From Streptomyces sp. B1I3 (GTDB taxonomy: Bacteria; Actinomycetota; Actinomycetes; Streptomycetales; Streptomycetaceae), in the NCBI RefSeq assembly GCF_030816615.1, contig NZ_JAUSYD010000001.1, positions 682,001 to 746,000 on the forward strand: a DNA stretch of 64,000 nt, written 5' to 3'. Position 1 is the first letter of the stretch. The number at the start of each line of letters is the position of its first letter. Of this stretch, positions 1 to 7,861 are shown piece after piece. Below the pieces are notes generated by a model. That model saw only the letters and a program-made list of their open reading frames with translations, did not search any database and was not told the origin of the DNA. The position numbers and the translations under genes are program-made.

Positions 1-702
1 ATGGCGCTGCAGCGCGGAAGAATCGAAGGCGTCGGTGTCGGCCATGGTGAAGCCGTGGACGGTGCCGGGGTATGTCTCGGCGGTGTGACCGAGTCCTGCG
101 GCGTCCAGAGCCCGGCTGAGCTCGCTGATGGCTGCGGACGGAAGGTCGTCGGAGAGGCCGAGGTGCACTTGGGCGGTGAGCTCGGGGACGAGGCGATGCG
201 GGCTGTCGGGCGTGTCGGTCACCACGAAGCCGGGGTGGAATCCGGCGACGGCTGCCACCTGGTCGGGGTGGGCCGCTGCGGTGCGCAGCGCCAAGGCGGC
301 GCCGATGCAGTAGCCGATCACTGCGACCGGTCCGGCGCCGACCTCGGGCCGGGTGGCGAGGAACGCGAGATAGGCGTCGGCGTCGCGCCGGACCCGGTGT
401 TCGGTGATGTGCGCCTTGAGCAGGGGCATCAGCTGGGCGATGACTGCGGGCCGGATCTCCTCTCCGATGTGCTCGGGAAGCGGGATCACGGGTGCCGGGC
501 CGTGCCGGTAGTAGAGGTTGGGGACGAGCACGTAGTAGCCGTGGTCGGCTAGTTCACCGGCCATTTCCTTCAGTACGGGCCGCACGCCGAAAGCGTCCGG
601 GTAGAGCAGCACCCCTGGGTGCCGCTCACCGCCGTCGGGGAACGCGGCGAAAGCGTCGGCCGGGCCGTCCGGGGTGGGGATCTGCAGTGTCTTGGTGGGC
701 AA
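1..702 (-). CDS. Dienelactone hydrolase family protein (3' end cut by window)
   Basis: Alpha/beta-hydrolase of the dienelactone hydrolase family, which hydrolyses lactones or esters in the cytoplasm; the substrate here is unknown. 234 codons are visible and the gene runs off the left edge, so the C-terminus is missing. The nucleophile motif G-Y-C-I-G has the family cysteine at about residue 132, and G-T-V-H-G-F gives the catalytic histidine at about 216. I start at TTG (position 702) because GAGGAAGG lies just upstream and no ATG fits the alignment; translation begins LPTKTLQIPTPDG. It is divergent from the MarR gene at 811 and shares a palindrome-rich intergenic region with it, so it is probably that regulator's target. 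Confidence 0.85.
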   Translation of the reverse strand, partial: MPTKTLQIPTPDGPADAFAAFPDGGERHPGVLLYPDAFGVRPVLKEMAGELADHGYYVLVPNLYYRHGPAPVIPLPEHIGEEIRPAVIAQLMPLLKAHITEHRVRRDADAYLAFLATRPEVGAGPVAVIGYCIGAALALRTAAAHPDQVAAVAGFHPGFVVTDTPDSPHRLVPELTAQVHLGLSDDLPSAAISELSRALDAAGLGHTAETYPGTVHGFTMADTDAFDSSALQRH

Positions 703-733
703 GAGCTTCCTTCCTCGGCGCTCACACAACTAG

Positions 734-780
734 CGTTAGCCGCACTAACGTTCACGGTGCGAGTGAACGTACATCGTTAG
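734..780. promoter_or_regulatory. Operator cluster between hydrolase and MarR gene
   Basis: Two overlapping inverted repeats: CGTTAG (734-739) with CTAACG (745-750), spacer 5, and ACGTTCAC (748-755) with GTGAACGT (763-770), spacer 7. A further CGTTAG half-site is at 775-780. The block lies between the two divergent start codons, where a MarR dimer would control both genes. Assignment to this MarR is inference from position. Confidence 0.7.
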
Positions 781-810
781 TCCCACTGTCGCAACGGTAG
801 GCTTGGCGCC

Positions 811-1293
811 GTGACCAGAGCCGAAGCCACGGACATGCCCGACGAGACCGCGCTGAGGACGCCGGACAGGCTCAGGCGGCGGGCGAGCAGGCTGCTGTCG
901 CAGCTGACCTTGCGGTCGGACCGGCTGGTCACCGAGGGCCTGGCCGGGGCCGACGCCCGCAAGTGGCACTACGCGGTGCTCGCCTCGCTGCAGGAGTACG
1001 GGCCGTGCAGCCAGGCCGACCTGAGCAGACGCTCCGGCATCTACCGCAGCGACATGGTCGGTGTGCTCAACGAACTGGTCGAGCGTGACCTCGTCGAAAG
1101 GGCACCGGATCCCGGCGACCGGCGCCGTAACGTCATCACGCTCTCCGCCCGAGGCCGCCGCCATCTGCGCCTCCTCGACGAGGTTCTGGACGACCTCCAT
1201 GACCAGCTGCTCGCGCCGCTCCGTCCGGCCGAACGCGACCAGTTCGTGCAGTTGCTCACCCGCCTGTTGGACCACCACACCCAGGCCCCCTGA
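811..1293 (+). CDS. MarR family transcriptional regulator
   Basis: 160-residue winged-helix regulator, normal length for MarR. The recognition region reads CSQADLSRRSGIYRSDMVGVLNEL (in two parts, residues ~70-93), followed by the wing D-P-G-D-R-R-R-N-V-I-T-L and the dimerising C-terminal helix (LLDEVLDDLHDQLLAPL). GTG start. Divergent from the dienelactone hydrolase gene, with palindromes between them, so it likely represses that gene and itself in response to a small molecule. Ligand unknown. A short hairpin overlaps its stop codon (1288-1308). Confidence 0.88.
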   Translation: MTRAEATDMPDETALRTPDRLRRRASRLLSQLTLRSDRLVTEGLAGADARKWHYAVLASLQEYGPCSQADLSRRSGIYRSDMVGVLNELVERDLVERAPDPGDRRRNVITLSARGRRHLRLLDEVLDDLHDQLLAPLRPAERDQFVQLLTRLLDHHTQAP

Positions 1294-1648
1294 GGAGGAG
1301 TCCTCGGGATGAGGATACGGGGTGGTGGCACGGGCGATCGTGCGGAGGCGCAGACAGCCCTCGGCGCCGCTCTCGCATACTGCTGACGTAGGCCGGTCAC
1401 CCACCCTTACGCACCCCGTTGCGTTCTTGTCCGAAAACGGTGCACGCCGCGGCGGGGCTGTTCGCCGACCGCCGCAGGTCGGCCTCGACGAGAGCGCCGC
1501 CTGACGCGAACAGGGGGCCCGCCGCCTGGGCAAGGAGCCGGCCGTGACCGACCCCTGGCCGACCTGCTTGCTCACGTACCGTGGGAGGGCGGCCGCAGGG
1601 TTGCGGTCGGCGCTACGCGTGTGGCACACCCGATGGGACGGTTCCGGC
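1294..1648. other. Intergenic region, no gene recognised
   Basis: Convergent gap between the MarR gene and the reductase gene. It begins with a terminator-like hairpin that overlaps the MarR stop (CCC 1288-1290, GAGGA and TCCTC arms, GGG 1306-1308, one bulged T). The remaining ~340 bases have open frames but none with a ribosome site or a recognisable protein. Confidence 0.5.
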
Positions 1649-2632
1649 TCACAGAGCTGCGATGTCGAGCACGAGTTTGCCCGTGGTCGTGCCCGACTCG
1701 ATGCGTCGGTGCGCCTCTACCACGCGTGCCAGTGGCAGGACCTCGGTCCGTACCCGCAGATCACCTGTCGCCGCGGCCGCCACCGCGCGGCGCAGCGCCT
1801 GCCCCGTCTCCGCGGGTTGAGCGGCGGAGAATGCGGCCAGGTTGAAGCCGGAGACGGTCTTGTTGGTGAACCACAGTTCATTGGCCGGGATTCCGACGTC
1901 TTCGGCGCCGGAGGCGTTACCCATCACCACCAGGCGTCCCATCGGGGCCAGCCGGTCCAGGCCGGCGCGACGTGCGGGGCCGCCGACCATGTCGACCACG
2001 ATGTCGAACTCGCCGGCGTCGGCCATCTGGTCGCGCTGGACGACCTCGTCATAGCCGAAACGCTTGGCGATCTCGATCTTGGCCTCGCTGCCGACGGTGC
2101 CCACCACGCGGCCCGCACCCAGGAGACGGGCGGCCTGGCCGAGCTGGCTTCCCACGCCACCGGCCGCCGCGTGGACCAGAACGCTCTCTCCGGGCTCGAC
2201 CCGGGCCACCCGGTCGAGCACGAGGAACGCGGTGGTGCTGTTGGAAGGCAGAGCCGCGGCGACGTCCAGCCCGATGCCGAGGCCGTCCAGCGGCGCGATC
2301 AGCTCGGCGGAGGTGACCACCACCTCGGCGTAGCCCCCACTTCCGACGATCGTGAGCGCGGCCACGGGCTGCCCCGCGGTCAGGCCCTCCACGCCCTCGC
2401 CGACAGCTCGTATCCGGCCCGCCACCTCGATGCCCGGCACGAACGGGAGCGGCACGTCGACCACGCCGCGCCGGTAGAGGATCTCGGCGAAGTTCGCGCC
2501 CGCGTACGCCACATCGATGGCGACCTGGCCCGGCCCGGGCTCGGGTATCGGCAGGGTGGCGGGGCGGAGCACGTCGGCCTCACCGAACTCGGGGACGATC
2601 ACTGCGTTCATGTGCGTGCGGTCGCTGTTCAT
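1649..2632 (-). CDS. Zinc-independent alcohol dehydrogenase / quinone oxidoreductase-like protein
   Basis: 327-residue medium-chain dehydrogenase/reductase resembling NADPH:quinone reductase. The N-terminal GroES-like part (GDMNSDRTH start excluded upstream residues; VPEFGEADVLRP, then PGIEVAGRIRAVG) precedes a Rossmann domain with A-A-A-G-G-V-G-S-Q at about residue 150. No catalytic or structural zinc ligands are obvious, as expected for the quinone reductase group. ATG at 2632 is preceded by GGATCGGGGAC; a second in-frame ATG at 2611 lacks a ribosome site. It lies 44 bases downstream of the XRE regulator gene on the same strand, so the two probably form an operon. Confidence 0.88.
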   Translation of the reverse strand: MNSDRTHMNAVIVPEFGEADVLRPATLPIPEPGPGQVAIDVAYAGANFAEILYRRGVVDVPLPFVPGIEVAGRIRAVGEGVEGLTAGQPVAALTIVGSGGYAEVVVTSAELIAPLDGLGIGLDVAAALPSNSTTAFLVLDRVARVEPGESVLVHAAAGGVGSQLGQAARLLGAGRVVGTVGSEAKIEIAKRFGYDEVVQRDQMADAGEFDIVVDMVGGPARRAGLDRLAPMGRLVVMGNASGAEDVGIPANELWFTNKTVSGFNLAAFSAAQPAETGQALRRAVAAAATGDLRVRTEVLPLARVVEAHRRIESGTTTGKLVLDIAAL

Positions 2633-2676
2633 GTCCCCGATCCTGTGGCCACGGCGGCACGACGGGCAGTGTCCGC

Positions 2677-3546
2677 TCATCCTGGGTGTGGCACCACCAG
2701 TCTGTGCTGCTGCCGCATCAACGTCTGCAGCCGCTGCTGGGTGCCGGTGCCGGGACGTGGGCTGTGCAGGATCAGGTGGTGCCCAGGGTGCTCGGGCAGT
2801 GGCAGCAGCGTGGCCTCGAAGATCATCGTTCCGGCCTCGGGGTGATCGACCGCCTTGACCGCGCTGGTGTGCTCGGCAACATCGTGGCGGGCCCACAGTT
2901 CGGCGAACTCGGGGCAGACCGCGGCCAGATCGGAGGCGATGCGGCCGAACTCCGAGTCGTCCGGGTAACGTGCCGCGTCGGCCCGGAAGGCAGCGGCCAC
3001 ATCGGGGGCGGTCTCCGCCCAGTACCGGTGCAGGACCCGGTAGCGGGCGTTGGTGAAGAAGGAGACCAGGCAGTTGTGGTCGCTCTCGCGGTAGCCGAAG
3101 ACCACGCGGGCCGCGTCGTTGACGGCGGTGAAATTCCAGTGGCGGTCGCGAACGTAGCCGGGCCTCGGTGCCCAGGCGTCCAGTAGCCGCTGCACCTCGG
3201 GTGAGGGGGCTGCCGAGGGCGCGGAGGTGACCTGTGGCGGGATGAGCCCGGCCAGACGGTACAGATGGGCGCGCTCGGCGGGGTCCAGCAGCAGAACGCG
3301 GGCGATCGCGTCGATGACTTGCGCGGACACCTTGATGTCACGCCCCTGTTCCAGCCACGTGTACCAGGACACTCCGACGCCTGCCAGCACCGCGACTTCC
3401 TCACGGCGCAGGCCCGGCGTGCGCCGTCGGCCACCGTCCGGCATGCCGACGTCGGCCGGCGAGACCCGGGCTCGGCGGCTGCGCAGGAACTCCCTCATCT
3501 CGGTGCGGCGGTCGTCGCGGGACAGAGACGAATGTATGGCGGCCAT
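2677..3546 (-). CDS. XRE family regulator with MmyB-like ligand-binding domain
   Basis: 289-residue protein. Residues ~15-100 form a helix-turn-helix (LRREEVAVLAGVGVSWYTWLEQ), and the rest is the MmyB-like sensory domain typical of actinobacteria (PRPGYVRDRHWNFTAVNDAA near residue 130, ending HLILHSPRPG). Such proteins commonly regulate a neighbouring oxidoreductase, and the quinone reductase-like gene follows in the same direction 44 bases later. Start at 3546 has a modest AAGG upstream; an internal ATG 17 codons in is possible. Effector unknown. Confidence 0.88.
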   Translation of the reverse strand: MAAIHSSLSRDDRRTEMREFLRSRRARVSPADVGMPDGGRRRTPGLRREEVAVLAGVGVSWYTWLEQGRDIKVSAQVIDAIARVLLLDPAERAHLYRLAGLIPPQVTSAPSAAPSPEVQRLLDAWAPRPGYVRDRHWNFTAVNDAARVVFGYRESDHNCLVSFFTNARYRVLHRYWAETAPDVAAAFRADAARYPDDSEFGRIASDLAAVCPEFAELWARHDVAEHTSAVKAVDHPEAGTMIFEATLLPLPEHPGHHLILHSPRPGTGTQQRLQTLMRQQHRLVVPHPG

Positions 3547-4088
3547 GGGCCAACCTTAGGCAGTCGCCCCGCACCACCGCGAAGGCCTTACCGCGTCAGC
3601 CCGCCGGTGCAGGAGTACAGGAGTACAGGAGGAGGCGCGGAGAACCGGCAACCGACCCCTTCATCGATGTTCGGGACCGGGCATCCCGGGACGACGAGGG
3701 GCTGCCGGACCATCCTGGTACGTCAATACCGCCCCGCTCCCGCGGCGGCATGCGGCGGCAGTGGTGCGGCGTGGGCCCTTCGGGAACAAGTTCGAGGTGG
3801 CGCCTGTCGCGGCCGTCAGTACCGCTCGCAGAGCCGCCGCACCGGGGTCCGGCCGGGCGCCGGAGTACATGCTGAGCTGCCTGGATTCACCACCGCCGCC
3901 ATTTCGCGGCCTGCGGGACGCCGGTCAGCGGGTTCCTTTCGACGGAGGCGCGCTCCGCGCCGGACGGACGGCCGGTACCCCGGGTGCAACGGATGGAAGA
4001 GGGCTCACCGATACTGCAGTGGCACATGCTTCGCGGTGGGGTTCCCGCCGCCCGGCATTCCAGAGCCCCACAGTGGAAGGCTGTCACG
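3547..4088. other. Intergenic region between divergent genes
   Basis: 542 bases between the XRE regulator and the prephenate dehydratase. Contains a short perfect direct repeat, AGGAGTAC at 3611-3618 and 3619-3626, followed by AGGAGG. Frames that are open here (for example through 3761-4114) have no ribosome site, no protein-like composition and no recognisable family. I see no gene. Confidence 0.45.
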
Positions 4089-4934
4089 GTGACCACCGTC
4101 GCATATCAGGGTGAACCCGGATCAAACTCGGCGACCGCAGGCCACGCCCTGTTCCCGGAAGGACAGGAGCTCCCCTGTACGAGCTTCGACCAGGCTCTGG
4201 ACGCCGTCACACTCGGCACCGCGGACGTCGCGGTGATTCCGGTGGACAACTCTGCGGCCGGGCGCGTCGCGGACGTGCACCATCTGCTGCCGGAATCGGG
4301 GCTGTTCATCGTCGCCGAATACTTCCTCGCCATCCGCTTCGATCTGATGGGTGTCCCCGGCGCCGCCCTCGATCAGGTGGAGTGCGTACGTAGCCACGTG
4401 CATGCCCTGGGGCAGTGCCGGAAGGTACTGCGGGAGGGCGGTTGGCGCACCCTCGTCAGCGATGACACGGCCGGGGCGGCGCGTGAGGTGGCGGAACTGG
4501 GTGATCCGCGGCACGCGGCGCTCGCCCCGCCTGCCGCGGCTCGGCTCTACGGGCTGGATGTCCTGCGGTCCGAGGTCGAGGACGACCCGGAGAACACCAC
4601 GCGCTTCGTCGTCCTCTCCCGGGACTCCTCCCTCGCCCCGGACACGGGCGAGGCGATGATGACGAGCCTGTTCTTCTGCGTGCGCAACATCCCCAGCGCC
4701 CTCTACAAGGCGCTCGGCGGCTTCGCCAGCAACGCCGTGAACCTCACCAAGATCGAGAGCTACCAGATCGGCGCCGGGCTGAACCCCAGCCGGTTCTACG
4801 TGGAGATCGAGGGGCACCCCGACGAGCCGCATGTGGCACTCGCCCTGCAGGAGTTGCGCTTCTTCTCGTCCGAGGTGCGCACCCTGGGGACGTACCCGGC
4901 GCATCCGCACCGGCTGCGGGGCCAGGCCGGCTGA
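4089..4934 (+). CDS. pheA: Prephenate dehydratase with ACT domain, atypical effector motifs
   Basis: Converts prephenate to phenylpyruvate, the committed step of phenylalanine synthesis. 281 residues, normal length. The catalytic periplasmic-binding-like fold starts VAYQGEPGSNS and contains the catalytic T-R-F triad in NTTRFVVL (~178). The C-terminal ACT domain spans ~195-270. Its two effector-binding motifs differ from the usual G-A-L-V and E-S-R-P: here they read PSALYKAL and KIESYQIG. GTG start at 4089 is chosen because GGAAGG sits about 10 bases upstream; an upstream in-frame ATG at 3984 adds residues with no homology-like character. Stands alone, not with other aromatic genes. Confidence 0.9.
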   Translation: MTTVAYQGEPGSNSATAGHALFPEGQELPCTSFDQALDAVTLGTADVAVIPVDNSAAGRVADVHHLLPESGLFIVAEYFLAIRFDLMGVPGAALDQVECVRSHVHALGQCRKVLREGGWRTLVSDDTAGAAREVAELGDPRHAALAPPAAARLYGLDVLRSEVEDDPENTTRFVVLSRDSSLAPDTGEAMMTSLFFCVRNIPSALYKALGGFASNAVNLTKIESYQIGAGLNPSRFYVEIEGHPDEPHVALALQELRFFSSEVRTLGTYPAHPHRLRGQAG

Positions 4935-5367
4935 ATCGCCGAGCGTGCGGTTCGGTGGCGCGGAGCAGTCAGACGAAGTTCGAGGCGTCGAGCCATGCCG
5001 ACCGCAGCGGTGGTTCCTGCCGTCACCCACACCGGCGTGACATCGGGCCATGCGCCGTGACGGGCCGTTTCGGCAGCAGTGGACGCCCGAATCGCATCCG
5101 CGGCGGCGACGGGCCGACGGCGCGGGTGCACTCGCGTGCGCGGGGCTGGGGACCGGCAGGTCCTGTGGCGCGCTGATCCTTCGGTGTCGTGCAGCGCCAC
5201 GGCACGCGCATCGTTGCTCGGAGACGACGTGACCGGGCCTCAGGCGGTCGAGGGGCCGGACATGCCTGGGCGTAGTCGAAAAGGAACGATGGTTCGCGGC
5301 CTGAACCCGGCGGTTCGGGGCAGGAGCGATGCGACATTCGGGCTGGGCGGAAGCTTAGGCGGGGGAC
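4935..5367. other. Intergenic region, nothing recognised
   Basis: 433 bases between two same-strand genes. Open frames exist on both strands but none shows a ribosome site or a recognisable family. The anti-sigma gene has its own upstream space, so it is probably transcribed separately from pheA. Confidence 0.4.
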
Positions 5368-5868
5368 ATGAACGCAACGACGACACTCGACAGGACCGAG
5401 CGGGACGAGCAGGAGTTCGGCAGCGGTCGGGTGGCGGCCGGCACGGCCTACGACATGGAGGCCGGAGAGATCGCCGCCGCGCGCTCTTTCACCCGGGAGT
5501 TCCTGACGGACGTGCAGGCCGCACACGGCGTGCGTGTTCCCTCACGGGCGTCTGAGATCGCGCAGCTGGTCGTCAGCGAGTTGGCCACAAATGTGTGCAA
5601 GTACGCGCCGGATCCGTGTCTGCTGGACCTCGAAGTGAGCGGCGGCATGCTGATGATCACGATGTGGGACTCCGGTCCGGTGCTTCCCGCAGCACGGCAC
5701 ACCGACCCCGGCCGCGTGGGACAACACGGTTTGGAGATCGTTCTCGCCGTCTGTCAGAGCTTCGAGATGCGACGCGAGCCTGTGGGAAAGCGGATTCGTG
5801 TGCAGATCCCGTTGCTGGACGAGCCCCACAACGAGCCGGTCGGCCGGTCTCCCTGGGGCCTTTCGTAA
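5368..5868 (+). CDS. Anti-sigma regulatory factor, RsbW-type Ser/Thr kinase
   Basis: 166-residue GHKL-fold ATPase like RsbW/SpoIIAB, which phosphorylates an antagonist and binds a sigma factor. The N box is VVSELATNVCKYAP (~70-83), with the Mg-binding E and N; the G1 box is M-W-D-S-G-P and the G2-like region is G-R-V-G-Q-H-G-L-E-I-V. ATG is preceded by GGCGGGGG. These genes are very numerous in Streptomyces and usually orphan; no sigma factor or antagonist gene adjoins it. A strong bidirectional terminator follows at 5872-5925. Confidence 0.87.
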   Translation: MNATTTLDRTERDEQEFGSGRVAAGTAYDMEAGEIAAARSFTREFLTDVQAAHGVRVPSRASEIAQLVVSELATNVCKYAPDPCLLDLEVSGGMLMITMWDSGPVLPAARHTDPGRVGQHGLEIVLAVCQSFEMRREPVGKRIRVQIPLLDEPHNEPVGRSPWGLS

Positions 5869-5871
5869 TCA

Positions 5872-5925
5872 GCTCACCTGCCTTCGGGCCGGCGGGGCGA
5901 CCGCGCAGCACGAAGGCAGGTGAGC
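5872..5925. terminator. Bidirectional terminator hairpin
   Basis: Perfect 15-bp inverted repeat: GCTCACCTGCCTTCG (5872-5886) and CGAAGGCAGGTGAGC (5911-5925), loop 24 bases. It sits 3 bases after the anti-sigma stop codon and 41 bases beyond the stop of the convergent MerR-like gene. Confidence 0.8.
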
Positions 5926-5966
5926 CGGCACACAGCGCCTACCCCGGTGTGGTGGGCACTGTGGTG

Positions 5967-6302
5967 TCAGGCTGCGGTCTGCGGTGTCGAGGAGTGGGTG
6001 GCGCGGTGTTCGGCGTTGATGCGCTGGGCTTCCTCGAGCTGGTCCTCAAGGATCACGATGCGGCAGGCAGCCTCGATCGGGGTTCCCGCGTCGACGAGTT
6101 CCCGGGCCCGGGCCGCGATACGCAACTGGTAGCGGGAGTAGCGGCGGTGTCCGCCTTTTGAACGCAGCGGGGTGATGAGGCGGGCGTCCCCGATGGCACG
6201 CAGGAAGTTCTGGCTGGTACCGAGGATGTCGGCGGCGCGGCCCATGGTGTAGGCGGGGTAGTCGTCGTCTTCCAGACGGCCGAAGGAATCGTCTGCTGTC
6301 AT
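5967..6302 (-). CDS. MerR-like helix-turn-helix regulator (small, BldC-like architecture)
   Basis: 111 residues. A MerR-type winged helix spans ~18-90 (YTMGRAADILGTSQNFLRAIG, then LITPLRSKGGHRRYSRYQL with the wing G-G-H-R-R-Y), followed by a helical region IEAACRIVILEDQLEEAQRINAE. There is no effector domain, as in BldC-type proteins. ATG at 6302 is preceded by GAGAGG; the much longer frame upstream to 6542 lacks protein-like composition. A 13-of-14-bp hairpin lies 27 bases upstream, and a ~1 kb gene-free, low-GC region lies beyond it. Likely a developmental or stress regulator; targets unknown. Confidence 0.88.
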   Translation of the reverse strand: MTADDSFGRLEDDDYPAYTMGRAADILGTSQNFLRAIGDARLITPLRSKGGHRRYSRYQLRIAARARELVDAGTPIEAACRIVILEDQLEEAQRINAEHRATHSSTPQTAA

Positions 6303-6328
6303 TGCACCTCTCTGTGAAACACGCTGGA

Positions 6329-6360
6329 GGGGCCCCGGTGCCATACGGCACCAGGGCCCC
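6329..6360. promoter_or_regulatory. Strong hairpin in leader of MerR-like gene
   Basis: GGGGCCCCGGTGCC (6329-6342) pairs with GGCACCAGGGCCCC (6347-6360) except for one C/A mismatch, around a 4-base loop ATAC. On the minus strand it lies 27 bases before the MerR-like start codon, so it is either an attenuator in that leader or a terminator of transcription arriving from upstream. No T tract follows on either strand. Confidence 0.6.
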
Positions 6361-7333
6361 GAAGGAACTGCTACACCATCTGCCGGCCCTCGTGCTGCGC
6401 CGGCCCATTTGCTCCGCAGACCCGACCTGAACGGCGTCGGGGGTACGGGGATCGCTGTTGCTCGACCGGAGACCACCTCACTATCGATGTCCTGCGGTAC
6501 CCGGACATAGACCCTGCCCGGGCGATCCTGATGGTGTGTCACTCCTCCGTTTCTTCCTCTGGACCAACTACTTGCAACCAGTACTGCGAACTACCGAACT
6601 GCTGGTGAAACGAACTGCTCGGTGGCCTGCGGTAGCGCCACTCTTCGGCAGCCAGCCCCGTCGCCCGTCCTGCATCAGCTCTGGCTTGGAACCCCACTGC
6701 CGAACGTCCCGGTACGCGCGCCCCACAGCCGGCGCCTTTACCGAGGAACCACTTCGTACTGCACTGCGGGCACTGGATCCTGCGTGTGGCGGCCCCTGAT
6801 CACCGCGGGCCACCCGGTCCGGTCGTCAGTCCCGTCGCCATCCTGCAACAACTCCGGCTTCGGAACTCCACCACCGCACCGACCTGCGAACTACGGGTAC
6901 TGCTGCCCGGCAGTGCATCCCTGCCGGGCCCTGCTTTCCTTCTGGCTACGAGAGAAACCATAACCACACCGCCACCCAATGTCTACTCCCTGCGGAACAG
7001 ATTTTACGGCCCCTGAAGAGGAGTAATCCACTGGCGGACTAGGGCGGCGGACAGAAGAGGGCCGCGCTCACGCCTCGCGACAGCCACCCGGCTCTCCTGA
7101 CTTGCCTGCAGGTCGCCGCGGAAGCACAGTCGTCGGTCGAGGCCGCCACATCGGCCGCCGGCTGCCGCGAGACCCTCATGCCAGGTCGGCACCGAGGAAT
7201 CCACCTGCCTGTCGTCCATCAAGTGCCTCTGTGACGGAGCACGGCATCAACCGATGGCCTCCCCCGTGCCCGGCGAACGACCGCATCCCACATCAAGGGC
7301 GAGACCGCGTTCGACACCCGATGAACAACGAGC
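6361..7333. other. Long gene-free region with low GC and imperfect repeats
   Basis: About 970 bases without a convincing gene. GC in sampled stretches (6561-6620 and 6931-7010) is about 52 percent, far below the neighbourhood. CTGCGAACTAC occurs at 6584-6594 and again at 6884-6894, exactly 300 bases apart. A second imperfect pair, beginning CCTGCATCAGCTCTGGCTT (6669) and CCTGCAACAACTCCGGCTT (6842), lies between. GCCCGGCAG (6905-6913) and CTGCCGGGC (6921-6929) form a perfect 9-bp hairpin followed by a pyrimidine-rich stretch. Frames open across it (for example 6786-7016) use rare codons, so I read it as non-coding: a long leader or structured RNA. Confidence 0.5.
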
Positions 7334-7861
7334 TCAGTCGCCGAGGATCCGCTCCCACAGGAGCCCGTCCCGCCAGCTCCCGTCAAGAAAGATCGAGGAG
7401 TGCGCGACGCCGTACGGGCTGAACCCGTTGCGGCGCAGCACCCGCTGCGACGGCAGATTCTCCAGATTGGTGGACGCCTCCGCACGGTGCAGACCGAGTT
7501 CGTCCGTCATCACCCGGAGTACAAGCCCGACGGCGTGCCCGGCGTGCCCTTGGTTCTGGGCGACGCCGGCGATCCAGTATCCGACGGAGCCGCGGCGCAG
7601 GTGCGGCTGCGGCAGGATGCCTCCGACGGTCACCTGCCCGATCACCTGGTCGTCGGCGAGCACCACACCCGGCCAGACCGCGCCGGCCCGGTATCCGGCC
7701 AGCAGGCTGTCGATCCGCTCCGCCTGGCCCTCCGGGGTGAAGAAGCCGGCCGGCTGGGCCGGTTCCCACGGCCGGAAAGCCTCGAAGTCACGCACCCGGT
7801 GCGCGGCTATCGGGGCGGCGTCGGTGGGCTCGATCAGGCGGATCCTGGTGCTGCTGCGCAT
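7334..7861 (-). CDS. GNAT acetyltransferase, RimJ/RimL type
   Basis: 175-residue acetyl-CoA-dependent N-acetyltransferase. The fold is readable: strand IRLIEPTDAAPIAAH, beta region VVLADDQVIGQVTVGG, the cofactor loop region SVGYWIAGVAQNQGHAG (equivalent to Q-x-x-G-x-A), and a C-terminal RVLRRNGFSPYGVAHS typical of RimJ/RimL ribosomal-protein acetyltransferases. ATG at 7861 has GAGGA upstream; the longer frame start at 7936 adds low-complexity residues. Substrate unknown. No partner gene is adjacent. Confidence 0.87.
   Translation of the reverse strand: MRSSTRIRLIEPTDAAPIAAHRVRDFEAFRPWEPAQPAGFFTPEGQAERIDSLLAGYRAGAVWPGVVLADDQVIGQVTVGGILPQPHLRRGSVGYWIAGVAQNQGHAGHAVGLVLRVMTDELGLHRAEASTNLENLPSQRVLRRNGFSPYGVAHSSIFLDGSWRDGLLWERILGD

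Noticed and set aside
1..552. Plus-strand open frame of 183 codons at the window start
   Set aside because: Antisense shadow of the dienelactone hydrolase gene, which has conserved Cys and His motifs on the minus strand.
1544..2845. 433-codon plus-strand frame
   Set aside because: Antisense shadow of the quinone reductase-like gene; residues are Gly/Ala/His/Asp-rich without any family pattern.
6786..7016. Possible plus-strand gene ending RNRFYGP
   Set aside because: Codons such as CTA, ATA, AGA and TTT are too frequent for this genome and there is no ribosome site; treated as non-coding.
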